From contig CAYJMS010000005.1 of the NCBI GenBank assembly GCA_964371615.1, positions 124,001 to 188,000 on the forward strand: 64,000 bases of DNA, given 5' to 3'. The position numbers and the translations under genes are program-made. The stretch is from SpSt-333 sp964371615. Lineage in GTDB: Bacteria; Bacteroidota; Ignavibacteria; UBA10030; UBA8401. Below are positions 53,598 to 63,226 of the stretch, in pieces. The number at the start of each line of letters is the position of its first letter. Position 1 is the stretch's first letter. Below the pieces are notes generated by a model, which saw nothing but the letters and a program-made list of their open reading frames with translations, searched no databases and was not told where the DNA came from.

Positions 53598-56500
53598 GTG
53601 TTCCTTAAAAAATCCATACTTGCCGGCTTCAACAGGACAGCATTATTTATGCTGACGGTATTCGTATGTGCATCTGGTTCATTAGATGCACAAACAATTA
53701 CACCGGCAACTGGAGGCTCTTCTGTTTCTGCTGATAATTATGGAACAGGTGCGTGGACAACGTTGACCGGACCGTACTACGAAGAGAGTGCAAACGGACA
53801 AGTACAAAACGGAACAATTATTCTTAATGTCCCAACGGGTTTTGAATTTGATACCGGAGGAACCGAACCAACGGTACTCATAACACGTGTAAGCGGAAAT
53901 GGCCCGAATTCAAGAAATATCAATAATGTTGCGAGCGGTACGCCTGAGGCGATTACATCGATATCGTCGACGCAAATTACATTTACGATTACCGATTTCA
54001 CGACGAATAGTGTCACCAATTCATTGACATGGCAGAATGTCCGGATACGACCGACACAGGGAACGCCTCTGGCGACAGGAAATATCACTACATCCGGTAC
54101 TGCAACGATGTCCGGAGTTACAAATGGCGTAACGAATTTTGGAACTTTGACGGAAGTATTCGGAGCGCATGCTCGATTGGTTGTGTCCCTACCGGGTCAA
54201 TCATTCACCGAAGGAAGCGGAAATTCCGGATCTGTATCCACTCAAACTGCCGGCAATTCGTTCAATATCGTATCATTGACAGCAACAGATCAGTATTATA
54301 ACATTGTTACAACATATTCCGGAGCAAAAACGATTGCATATTCCGGTCACGGGGGATCGTTATCGACCTATACCACGAGCGTTAGTTTTTCTGCCGGTGT
54401 ATCGACAACAACGCTGTCAACGACGTTAACAAAAGCAGAAAATACCACTATTACCGCAACCGATGGCGGTTCTTATGGATATGCATCATCGGTACTGACG
54501 GTAAACCCCGCGGCATTTACAAAAATGCAAATCATTGTTCCTGGTGAAACCGCGGATCCGGGATCGGCAACGGGGAAGAGCGGGACGCCGAATGCTCAGA
54601 CAGCAGGAAGCGGATTTACCGTAACGGTGAACGCTGTCGATACATATTGGAATCTAGTCTCATCAACCAATACAGTCGGCATAACAACCAGCGATGCCAA
54701 TGATGTACATCCGCTGAATGCCGCACTCATAAACGGAACAAAAGATTTCACCGTCACACTGAAGACGGCAGGAACGTCGACCGTGACGGCAACAAATATT
54801 TCGGATGGGACGAAAACTGCAGATACATCGCCGTCGATTACGGTCAATCCAGGCGCATTTGCAAAACTGCAAATCCTTGCACCGGGCGAGTCTGCTGCTC
54901 CCGGCACGGTAACCGGAAAGACCGGAACGCCATCGACACAAACCGCAGGGACACCATTTAATGTGACCGTCAATGCGGTTGACGCTAACTGGAATCTGGT
55001 AAATACCGTAACGGACAATGTCGGTATCACATCCAGCGACGGAAACGCGACACTGCCGGGAAATAATACGCTATCATCCGGAATTCAAACATTCTCCGTA
55101 ACGCTTCGCACGGGAGGAAGCGCGACGGTAACTGCTTCCGATATTACCGATCCGTTGAAAACTACCAATACGACACCGTCGATTACAGTAAATGCCGGTG
55201 CATTCACGAAATTACAAAATCTTGTTCCTGGCGAGTCCGCCTCACCGGGTAGCGGAACCGGAAAGACCGGCACACCGGATGTGCAGACAGCGGGAATTCC
55301 GTTCAACGTCACGGTGAATGCCGTTGATGCAGATTGGAATCTGGTCAACACGGTGACCGATGTTGTTTCGATCACCTCCAGCGACGGAGGAGCGACACTT
55401 CCGTCCAACGCAGCGCTTGTCTCGGGGACCGGAATACGCAGCGTTACATTCAGCACGAATGGTTCGTTCACCGTCACGGCATCGGATGTGACCGATCCGG
55501 GAAAAACTGCCGACTCAAGTCCTTCAATTTCAGTAAATCCGGCAGGAACCGGAACGGTGGTACCCGCTACCGGCGGGGGAACTGTTTCAGCCGATAGTGT
55601 GGGCGGAGGATATTACACTTTGACCGGTCCCGCATATGAGGAAGGACAGGAAGGAAATATCTCTGCCGGAACAATTGTTCTTAATGCCCCAACCGGATTT
55701 GAATTCGACAACGGCGGCACTGCACCGACATTTTTGGTGACGCGCACAAGCGGCAGTGGTGACGATACGAGAAACATCAACAGCGTTACAAGCGGCACTC
55801 CCGTTGCGGCAACGAGCGTTACAACAACTGCGATTACTTTTACAATCACCAACAGTTCGAATAACAACGTCACAAACACAGTAACCTGGCAGAACGTGCG
55901 AGTGAGGCCGACAGTCGGATATCCGTTGGCGACGGGTAATTTGACCGTTTCCGGCACCGCATCCATTGCCGGCGTGAACGGAAGCACGAATTTTGGAACG
56001 CTGACACAGGTGCCGGGATCGACTGCAAATATGGTCGTTGTGTTACCGGGCGAGGATTTTAACGAAGGAACCGGCACAGCGGGAACCCCTACCGCGCAAA
56101 CTGCCGGATCGCCTTTTACAATCGATTCATTGGTGGCTGTTGATCAATACTTCAACATCACGACCGCATATGCCGGTGTGAAGACGATCGCCTATGCAGG
56201 ACCCGGCGGATCAAGTTCGAGCTATACCACTGCGGTCAACTTTACCGCAGGGGCATCGACGACAGCATTGACCACAACGTTGGCGCGTGCAGAAGTTACA
56301 ACAATTACTGCAACCGAATCGGGTATGTATGGTTATGCATCGTCGAATCTCACGGTCAATGTCGGAACATTTATCAAGATGCAGTTGATCGTCCCCGGAG
56401 AGAGTGTCAATGCCGGATCCGCTACGGGTAAGACCGGATCGCCGAACGCACAAACCGCAGGGACGCCGTTCAGCGTAACAATCAATGCCGTCGATGCAAA

Positions 56501-59500
56501 TTGGAACCTTGTCCCCGGTGCTCCGGCAAACAGTATTACGCTTACTACATCGGATGTGAATGCAACGATGCCTGCGCCGGCGAATCTTTCTGGCGGAACA
56601 GTCACATTCGCCACCGTAACATTGCCGACAGCCGTAACGGCAACGATCACGGCAACCAACAGTTCGGACGGCTCCAAAACTGCAGATACATCGCCGTCGA
56701 TAACCGTCAATCCCGGTACGATCAATAAACTGCAGGCGCTCGTCCCCGGTGAAACTGCCGCACCTGGCACGGCAAGCGGAAAAACCGGCACGCCGTTAAA
56801 TCAAGCGAGCGGATCTCCCTTTGCGATCACTGTCAACGCGGTGGACGCCAATTGGAATCTTGTATCATCGACCGACTTGATACAGATTACTTCTAGCGAC
56901 GGCGCAGCCACATTGCCGTCGAATGCCAATCTTGTTGCCGGAACGAAAGATTTTACCGTTACGCTCAATACTTCCGGTGCGCAGACCGTCACAGCAACTG
57001 ATGTAACGAACGGATCGGTGACCGCCGGTACGAGTGCGTCAATTACCGTAGCGGCGGTGATCATTACCGCAGCAACCGGCGGCAGTACAATCTCGGCGGA
57101 TGATTTCGGAACCGGTTCGTGGACCTCACTCACAGGACCGGCGTATGACGAAGCAGCCAGCGGCGATGTGGGAACGGGGACCTTCATCATCAATGTACCG
57201 GACGGATTTATATTTGACGTCGGCGGAACGGCTCCGACGGTACTTGTCACCAGAATCAGCGGCGGCGGCGGCGACAGCAGAAATATCAACAGTGTCTCCA
57301 GCGGCACATCGGTGCCGATAACCACTATCACCGATTCGACGGTAACATTTACGATCACCAGCACTTCCAACAGCGGCGTCACCAACCGCCTGACATGGCA
57401 GAATCTTCGAGTCCGTCCTACCGCCGGAACACCGCTGGCAACTGGTAATCTCACAAAGACCGGCACGTCGACGATGACGGGAATTACCAACGGAGTCACA
57501 AATTTCGGGACTTTGACTGAAATACACGGCACCGTCAATAAATTGGTGATCACTCTTCCGGGTGAAACGTTTACTGCTGGCAGCGGAAATTCAGGTACGC
57601 CCGAAGATCAGATTGAGAATGTTCCGTTCAATATTTCCTCGATCACCGCAACAGACCAATATTTCAATATTGTCTTGACGTACGATTCGACCGGAGCGAC
57701 GGTTGCCTATTCCGGTCCTTCCGGATCACCGACCTATACGACGAGCGTAAATTTTGTCGATGGTATTTCCACGACCACCCTCGCAACCACATTAACGGCA
57801 ATTGAAAATACAACAATCACTGCGAGTATGGGAGGTGGATCTGTATCGGGGCCGGCCAGCAGTTCGTTTAATGTATTTGGTGCGCCGAAAACATGGGACG
57901 GCGGCGCTGCAACAGCCAATTGGAACGATGCCACGAACTGGTCACCGGACGGCGTTCCGACTTCGGCAAACGATGTAACGCTCGACGGGGCATTTACAAT
58001 TAATGTCAATGTTGCGGCAAATACGAAAAACTTTACGCTCAATCATTCGGGCGTAATGTTAACTATCCTCTCCGGCAATTCAATTACCGTCAACGGAAAT
58101 ATGGGGCAATCGGCCGGAACATTTAACACGGAAAATACATTTCCTGCTGTTTCCGGTACGGCATCGCTGACGGGTGGAACATTCGGATATTCTGGAACGG
58201 GTGATCAGGATGTTTCACCGCAAACGTATTCCACCCTTTCTTTCGGCGGCAGCGGAACAAAAACTCTTCTCGGTTCGGTCACAGTGAACGGGAATCTTGT
58301 CGTCGGCGGAACGGTAACGGTGACGGATGACGGATATCAGATCGTCGGCAATGCCGGCGGTACGGTCTCAATCGGAAGCGGAACATCATTGATTCTTGGT
58401 AATGCTGCTACAGCGACGGCATTTCCATCCATGTACATCGCTGCAAATATTACCATCAACAGCGCCGGCACCGTTACGTATGCTTCGGACCAACCTCAGA
58501 TCGTCGATGCTTTGAATTTCGGAAATCTTGTCAGTACCGGAATAGGGGCCAGGACTTTGCAATCATCACAGACAGTGGGAATTGCAGGAACATTCACTCC
58601 CGGTACGAATTCCTATACGGTAACGGGAAGCACCGTTAATATGAACGGTTCCGGCTCACAATCTATTCCGTCGTTCATCTTCCACCATTTTACACTAGGC
58701 GGATCGGGATCAAAAACGGCAGTAGGACCATTGACTGTGAACGGGAATTTTCTCATTTCTGGTTCGGCAATCTTTGATGCCGGGGAATCTTTGACACACA
58801 CATTTGCGGGAAATTGGACGGTCAATTCATCATCGGGAACCCCGATGATCTATACTACTTCATCGGTTGTTAATTTCAATATTCCCTCATCACCCGCGGC
58901 GACTTCTATCGGAGGGACCTCTGCCGGAATTCTGAATTTCGATGATGTGAATGTCAATAATACCAGCGGATTCAGTACATCTCTAGACCTCATGGCAGAC
59001 GGAAACCTTGCTATTGCCTCCAACGTGACGATGACGAACAGTGCTGAAATGACCATTACTGGAAATATAACAGGAGGAAACGGTTCGTCTACGATTGTCA
59101 ATGCGAACGGAGGAATTTTAAATGCAGGATCTGCGCTGCTAATCACAGGAACATTGACGGCAACAGCAGTTTCAAATTCGGTCAATTATATCGGTACGAC
59201 CGGTGCACAGACTGTTAAAGCGACGACATATCATCATCTCGGAATAGATAAAACCGCACAGACTGCGACCATCAGTACTACGATGACGGTAAATGGAGAT
59301 CTCACCGTGACGAGCGGATCATTATCCGTCACAGCAGGTACCTTTACCGTATCAGGCACCGCAACAATTGACGGAACGCTTACCATGGGTGCTGCAACGG
59401 TTATCGATTTCAACGGTTCTGCTACGAACAACGGTACGATCAATGTTACGAGTACTACGGGCACAAAGGACCTTATCGATCTGACTAATAATGGAACGAT

Positions 59501-62500
59501 TAACTTCACCGTTGCCGAAACGGTGACGCTCAGTAGCAACCTGGTGATGGGAACGAACGGCGTTATTACCGGAACAAATACCGGTATCATCAATGTCGGC
59601 GGAAACCTCAATGTTAACGGAACCGGTAATACCATTGGTCGTTCGACAATCACAGTGACCGGAACAACCAATGTCACCGGTGCAATCGATTTCAACAACG
59701 CTACGGGAACAAAGACGTTCATCGGTTTGATCACTGTGTCGGGGAGCGGAGAATGGTCGAATAGCGGCAACTCAGCTATCATACTCCGTGGCGGATTGAC
59801 GCATAGCGGCGCATCGTTTAGTTCGGGTACGGGTATCTATACGTTCAATACAAATCCCCAGAGTATCGCCGGAACAAGTCAATTGACCATTTCGAGAGTT
59901 ACGGTAACGGGTGTGATCGTAACAAACGACAATACAAATGGTGCAGGTTTGACAATCGCCGTTGCACTCGTTGGCACCGGCGGATTAACGAATCCGATGA
60001 ATGCAACGCTGAATATCGGCGGCACGTCGACGATCACAACACTAACGGCAACGGCCGTACCGAATACCGTCCGCTATACAAGTACAACCGGTGCGCAGAC
60101 TGTCAAAGCGACTTCCTACCATCATTTGACGGTCGATAAAACGTCAACGGTTGCGACAATAAGTGCTGCGACGACAATCAACGGTGATTTAAACGTGACT
60201 ACAGGGACTCTGACGGTCGGCGGTGGGATTTTTGCTGCGAATGGATCGATCACAATTGATGGCACCATGACGATGGGTGCAGCGACTTCCATCGCGATGA
60301 ACTCAACAACAAATGTCAACGGCGTACTCACAATTACCAGCGCTACGGGAACAAAAAACTTTACCGGCATCAATCTCAACTCGGGCTCGACATTAAATGG
60401 CAATGCAACTGAAACGCTGACACTTTCGTCGGATCTTGTGATGGCAAATAATAGCGTTATTACCGGGACGGCGACATCCATCATTGCAGTCGGCGGCAAT
60501 TTAACGATCAACGGTACCGGTATTCTCATCGGACGGTCTACCATCAATGTTACGGGAACCACCAATGTTACCGGCAGCGTAGATTTTAACAGTGCAACAG
60601 GAACAAAAACATTCATTGGTGCGCTCACTATTGCAGGAGGTGCAGCCTGGTCCAGCACCGGAAATACGGCATTTGTATTTCAGGGTGGATTGACGCACAA
60701 CGGCGTGTCGTTTGCGTCCGGGACGGGCATTTATACGTTCAATACAAATCCGCAATCGATCGACGGAGCCAGTCAATTGACATTTGCGAGATTGACTGCT
60801 ACCGGCGTCACTGTAACCTATGGAAATACACATGGCGCCGGTCTCACCGTCACGACCGCTCTCGCAGGTACCGGAGGATTGACAATGCCGGTAAATGGCC
60901 TTTTGACACTCGGTGGAACGTCGGCAATCACGACTCTGTCCGTTACTGCAAGTCCAAACACAGTGATATACAATGGCACCGCAGCTGCGCAAACAGTGAA
61001 GGCCACGACCTATCACCACCTAGTAGTCGACAAAACAACACAAAATGCCACAATCAGCGGAACTACTACCGTCAATGGCGATGTCACGATAACGAGTGGT
61101 ACACTCACACTGGGAGGGGGAACAATTGTCGTTACCGGCACGACGACTGTCGATGGGACGCTGGCATTGGGTGCGGCGACAACGAGTACGCTGAACGGTG
61201 CTGTGAATGTCAATGGCACGGTCAATGTCACCAGTGCAACAGGAACGAAAACATTCGGACAACTCCTGACATTAAACGGAGGAAGTGGATGGAATAATTC
61301 TGCAAATGAAGGAATAACTTTCCTGAACGGATTGACGCACAATGGTGCGACATTTACGCCGGGAACAGGAGCTTACACATTTACCACGAACGCACAATCA
61401 ATTGACGGAAGCAGTGCATTGACGCTTGGTGCGGTGACGATCACGGGCGTTGTCGTCAATTATATAAATTCAAATGTCGCAGGCCTAACAATAAACGGCG
61501 CTCTCGGCGGAACCGGCCAATTAATCATGCCGGTGAATGGAATATTGACTCTGGGCGCAGCGGCAACAATTACCACACTGACCGTTGATGCATCGCCGAA
61601 TGTAGTGCGCTATGTCAGTACTGCTGCCGCACAAACAATTAAAGCGACAACGTATCATCATCTCGAAATCGACAAATCAACGCAAACGGCGTCAATAGCC
61701 GGAACGGTTACGGTGAACGGCGATCTGACGATGACAAGTGGTGTCTTATCGATCGGGAATTCAACCGTCGTCGTTACTGGTACAACCGATATTAATGGTA
61801 CGCTCAACTTCACGAACGGTACCGGAACAAAGAACTTTTCCGACATTAATCTCAACGCAAATTCGACCGTGAATTTCACCGCTGTCGAAACGGCATCGTT
61901 GTCCGGATCCCTCACGATCGGCAATGCTGTTTCCATCACCGGTACTGTAACCGGCTTTTTTGATGTAGGCACCAATCTTGTCATCAATGGCTCCGGTGTA
62001 ACGATAGGGCGATCGACAATTACCGTAACCGGGACAACGAGCATATCGGGGGATGTCGATTTTAACAATGCAACGGGAACAAAAACATTCGTCGGAAATG
62101 TAACGTTGTCGGGAAGCGGTGCATGGTCGAGCACGGCAAATTCTGCATTCACCTTCCGAAACGGTCTTACGCACAACGGTTCATCATTCGTTTCCGGATC
62201 TGGTATTTACACGTTCAATACGAATTCGCAAGCCCTTGATGGCAGCAGCGTGATGTCATTCGACAATATTACGGTCACAGGCGTTACTCTCTCAAATGAT
62301 AACTCCAATGGATCGGGATTAACTATCACGACATCATTGGTCGGAACCGGGGCTTTCACAAACCTTGCATCGCGCATATTGAATCTGAGCGGAACAACAA
62401 CAGTATCGACATTGACCGCATCAGCCGCAGGCAATACGGTGAATTACAATGGTTCAACACAGACGGTGCGCGGGATTACGTACCATCACCTCCAAATGAC

Positions 62501-62972
62501 TGCTGCTGGGCTTAAAACCGGCGGCGCAGCAATTGCAGTGAACGGAGACTTATTGATCTCCGGAACAGCATCATTTTCCGACGCCGGATTCCAGGTAACC
62601 GGCAATGCGAGCGGTACATTCTCTTTGGCATCAGGATCCGTGTTATCACTCGGATCAGTCGGAACGGCGACACTCTTCCCGGCCAATTTTATTACTGCGA
62701 ATGTTTCGCTCGATGCGGCAAGCGAAGTGATCTATAATTCAAATCAGTCTCAAACGATCTCTGTCGTGCCGACGTATGGCAATCTTACGTTGACGTCGAC
62801 TGCCTCCGTTACCAAGACAATCAGCGGAACGACAACCGTTGCGACGACGGTCACAGTGAACGCGAACAATATACTCAGTATCACCGGCGGAAGCATATTA
62901 AACATCAACAACGGTGATCTGGAACTTTTTGGCAATATCAATAATGCAGGCACAATTAACATAGGGCAGTAA
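53598..62972 (+). CDS. Giant 3124-aa repetitive surface protein
   Basis: The GTG at 53598 opens a signal peptide (about residues 1-32, ending LDAQ). Residues 33-1428 form three super-units, each starting with (I/V)xPATGGxx(V/I)SAD and a TGP(A/Y)YEE segment, and carrying 3, 2 and then no Ig-like repeats with the pattern LxxxPGExxxPGxxTGKTGTP. A G8-like module follows at 1429-1505 (TWDGGAATANWNDATNW). The rest (1510-3124) is beta-helix-like and has five ~300-aa units with YHHL. No DUF11 domain or other known sorting signal ends the protein, which closes with NINNAGTINIGQ. I infer a fibre or adhesin. Confidence 0.8.
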   Translation: MFLKKSILAGFNRTALFMLTVFVCASGSLDAQTITPATGGSSVSADNYGTGAWTTLTGPYYEESANGQVQNGTIILNVPTGFEFDTGGTEPTVLITRVSGNGPNSRNINNVASGTPEAITSISSTQITFTITDFTTNSVTNSLTWQNVRIRPTQGTPLATGNITTSGTATMSGVTNGVTNFGTLTEVFGAHARLVVSLPGQSFTEGSGNSGSVSTQTAGNSFNIVSLTATDQYYNIVTTYSGAKTIAYSGHGGSLSTYTTSVSFSAGVSTTTLSTTLTKAENTTITATDGGSYGYASSVLTVNPAAFTKMQIIVPGETADPGSATGKSGTPNAQTAGSGFTVTVNAVDTYWNLVSSTNTVGITTSDANDVHPLNAALINGTKDFTVTLKTAGTSTVTATNISDGTKTADTSPSITVNPGAFAKLQILAPGESAAPGTVTGKTGTPSTQTAGTPFNVTVNAVDANWNLVNTVTDNVGITSSDGNATLPGNNTLSSGIQTFSVTLRTGGSATVTASDITDPLKTTNTTPSITVNAGAFTKLQNLVPGESASPGSGTGKTGTPDVQTAGIPFNVTVNAVDADWNLVNTVTDVVSITSSDGGATLPSNAALVSGTGIRSVTFSTNGSFTVTASDVTDPGKTADSSPSISVNPAGTGTVVPATGGGTVSADSVGGGYYTLTGPAYEEGQEGNISAGTIVLNAPTGFEFDNGGTAPTFLVTRTSGSGDDTRNINSVTSGTPVAATSVTTTAITFTITNSSNNNVTNTVTWQNVRVRPTVGYPLATGNLTVSGTASIAGVNGSTNFGTLTQVPGSTANMVVVLPGEDFNEGTGTAGTPTAQTAGSPFTIDSLVAVDQYFNITTAYAGVKTIAYAGPGGSSSSYTTAVNFTAGASTTALTTTLARAEVTTITATESGMYGYASSNLTVNVGTFIKMQLIVPGESVNAGSATGKTGSPNAQTAGTPFSVTINAVDANWNLVPGAPANSITLTTSDVNATMPAPANLSGGTVTFATVTLPTAVTATITATNSSDGSKTADTSPSITVNPGTINKLQALVPGETAAPGTASGKTGTPLNQASGSPFAITVNAVDANWNLVSSTDLIQITSSDGAATLPSNANLVAGTKDFTVTLNTSGAQTVTATDVTNGSVTAGTSASITVAAVIITAATGGSTISADDFGTGSWTSLTGPAYDEAASGDVGTGTFIINVPDGFIFDVGGTAPTVLVTRISGGGGDSRNINSVSSGTSVPITTITDSTVTFTITSTSNSGVTNRLTWQNLRVRPTAGTPLATGNLTKTGTSTMTGITNGVTNFGTLTEIHGTVNKLVITLPGETFTAGSGNSGTPEDQIENVPFNISSITATDQYFNIVLTYDSTGATVAYSGPSGSPTYTTSVNFVDGISTTTLATTLTAIENTTITASMGGGSVSGPASSSFNVFGAPKTWDGGAATANWNDATNWSPDGVPTSANDVTLDGAFTINVNVAANTKNFTLNHSGVMLTILSGNSITVNGNMGQSAGTFNTENTFPAVSGTASLTGGTFGYSGTGDQDVSPQTYSTLSFGGSGTKTLLGSVTVNGNLVVGGTVTVTDDGYQIVGNAGGTVSIGSGTSLILGNAATATAFPSMYIAANITINSAGTVTYASDQPQIVDALNFGNLVSTGIGARTLQSSQTVGIAGTFTPGTNSYTVTGSTVNMNGSGSQSIPSFIFHHFTLGGSGSKTAVGPLTVNGNFLISGSAIFDAGESLTHTFAGNWTVNSSSGTPMIYTTSSVVNFNIPSSPAATSIGGTSAGILNFDDVNVNNTSGFSTSLDLMADGNLAIASNVTMTNSAEMTITGNITGGNGSSTIVNANGGILNAGSALLITGTLTATAVSNSVNYIGTTGAQTVKATTYHHLGIDKTAQTATISTTMTVNGDLTVTSGSLSVTAGTFTVSGTATIDGTLTMGAATVIDFNGSATNNGTINVTSTTGTKDLIDLTNNGTINFTVAETVTLSSNLVMGTNGVITGTNTGIINVGGNLNVNGTGNTIGRSTITVTGTTNVTGAIDFNNATGTKTFIGLITVSGSGEWSNSGNSAIILRGGLTHSGASFSSGTGIYTFNTNPQSIAGTSQLTISRVTVTGVIVTNDNTNGAGLTIAVALVGTGGLTNPMNATLNIGGTSTITTLTATAVPNTVRYTSTTGAQTVKATSYHHLTVDKTSTVATISAATTINGDLNVTTGTLTVGGGIFAANGSITIDGTMTMGAATSIAMNSTTNVNGVLTITSATGTKNFTGINLNSGSTLNGNATETLTLSSDLVMANNSVITGTATSIIAVGGNLTINGTGILIGRSTINVTGTTNVTGSVDFNSATGTKTFIGALTIAGGAAWSSTGNTAFVFQGGLTHNGVSFASGTGIYTFNTNPQSIDGASQLTFARLTATGVTVTYGNTHGAGLTVTTALAGTGGLTMPVNGLLTLGGTSAITTLSVTASPNTVIYNGTAAAQTVKATTYHHLVVDKTTQNATISGTTTVNGDVTITSGTLTLGGGTIVVTGTTTVDGTLALGAATTSTLNGAVNVNGTVNVTSATGTKTFGQLLTLNGGSGWNNSANEGITFLNGLTHNGATFTPGTGAYTFTTNAQSIDGSSALTLGAVTITGVVVNYINSNVAGLTINGALGGTGQLIMPVNGILTLGAAATITTLTVDASPNVVRYVSTAAAQTIKATTYHHLEIDKSTQTASIAGTVTVNGDLTMTSGVLSIGNSTVVVTGTTDINGTLNFTNGTGTKNFSDINLNANSTVNFTAVETASLSGSLTIGNAVSITGTVTGFFDVGTNLVINGSGVTIGRSTITVTGTTSISGDVDFNNATGTKTFVGNVTLSGSGAWSSTANSAFTFRNGLTHNGSSFVSGSGIYTFNTNSQALDGSSVMSFDNITVTGVTLSNDNSNGSGLTITTSLVGTGAFTNLASRILNLSGTTTVSTLTASAAGNTVNYNGSTQTVRGITYHHLQMTAAGLKTGGAAIAVNGDLLISGTASFSDAGFQVTGNASGTFSLASGSVLSLGSVGTATLFPANFITANVSLDAASEVIYNSNQSQTISVVPTYGNLTLTSTASVTKTISGTTTVATTVTVNANNILSITGGSILNINNGDLELFGNINNAGTINIGQ
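53694..57881 (+). repeat. Three shrinking Ig-like super-units in the 3124-aa giant
   Basis: Super-units begin at 53694, 55551 and 57057 and are 1857, 1506 and 825 bases long. Each has a leading module of about 140 residues and a second module with L(P)GxxFxxGxGxxG. Then come Ig-like repeats of about 115-120 residues, numbering three, two and none. The size differences match whole Ig repeats, so units were gained or lost cleanly in frame. Confidence 0.8.
59175..62972 (+). repeat. Five beta-helix units with YHHL in the 3124-aa giant
   Basis: Units begin at 59175, 60063, 60957, 61599 and 62433, giving 888, 894, 642, 834 and a partial 540 bases. Each opens NxVxYxxxxAQTxKATxYHHLxxDK. A shared middle with TINVTGTTNVTG and ATGTKTFIG and a later GLTHNG(A/S)SF and GIYTFNTNPQSIDG follow. 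Unit 3 lacks part of the middle, and unit 5 diverges after YHHL. Confidence 0.82.
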
Positions 62973-63011
62973 CGTATGAAACTAACCATGATAAATCGAA
63001 AGGAGGGTACC

Positions 63012-63047
63012 ATGAAGAATCGCGCACCGCCGCACCAAACTCGGTGA
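63012..63047 (+). CDS. Possible 11-codon leader peptide
   Basis: A perfect AAAGGAGGG site four bases upstream opens the frame MKNRAPPHQTR, whose TGA (63045-63047) lies in the left arm of the hairpin at 63043-63073. The position, with its stop inside a hairpin ahead of a large gene, is that of an attenuator leader. It could equally be the decayed start of a lost gene. No composition bias for one amino acid is present, so classic attenuation is doubtful. Confidence 0.3.
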   Translation: MKNRAPPHQTR

Positions 63048-63073
63048 CCGTCATCTTTAGGATGACGGTCACC
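63043..63073 (+). terminator. 13-bp perfect hairpin after the second giant gene
   Basis: GGTGACCGTCATC (63043-63055) pairs exactly with GATGACGGTCACC (63061-63073) around TTTAG. No U-run follows. It could stop transcription with the help of another factor, or protect the 3' end of the long upstream mRNA. Confidence 0.55.
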
Positions 63074-63226
63074 TGAGCGGTAGATATTGCATCACAATCA
63101 TCAATCATTATAAAACATAATTAAAGGAATACAGCAATGGAAACAGCAGAAAAAGCAATACCCAAACAAGAAACACGCGGTACAACATCATCATCATTAT
63201 TCACACTTAATAAAAGGAGCACTGCT

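Noticed and set aside
56801..57553. Long minus-strand frames inside the 3124-aa giant (also 59234-59782 and 60122-60658)
   Set aside because: Thr/Val/Asn-rich repeat coding gives few stops on the opposite strand. The frames recur in each repeat unit, as expected of shadows.
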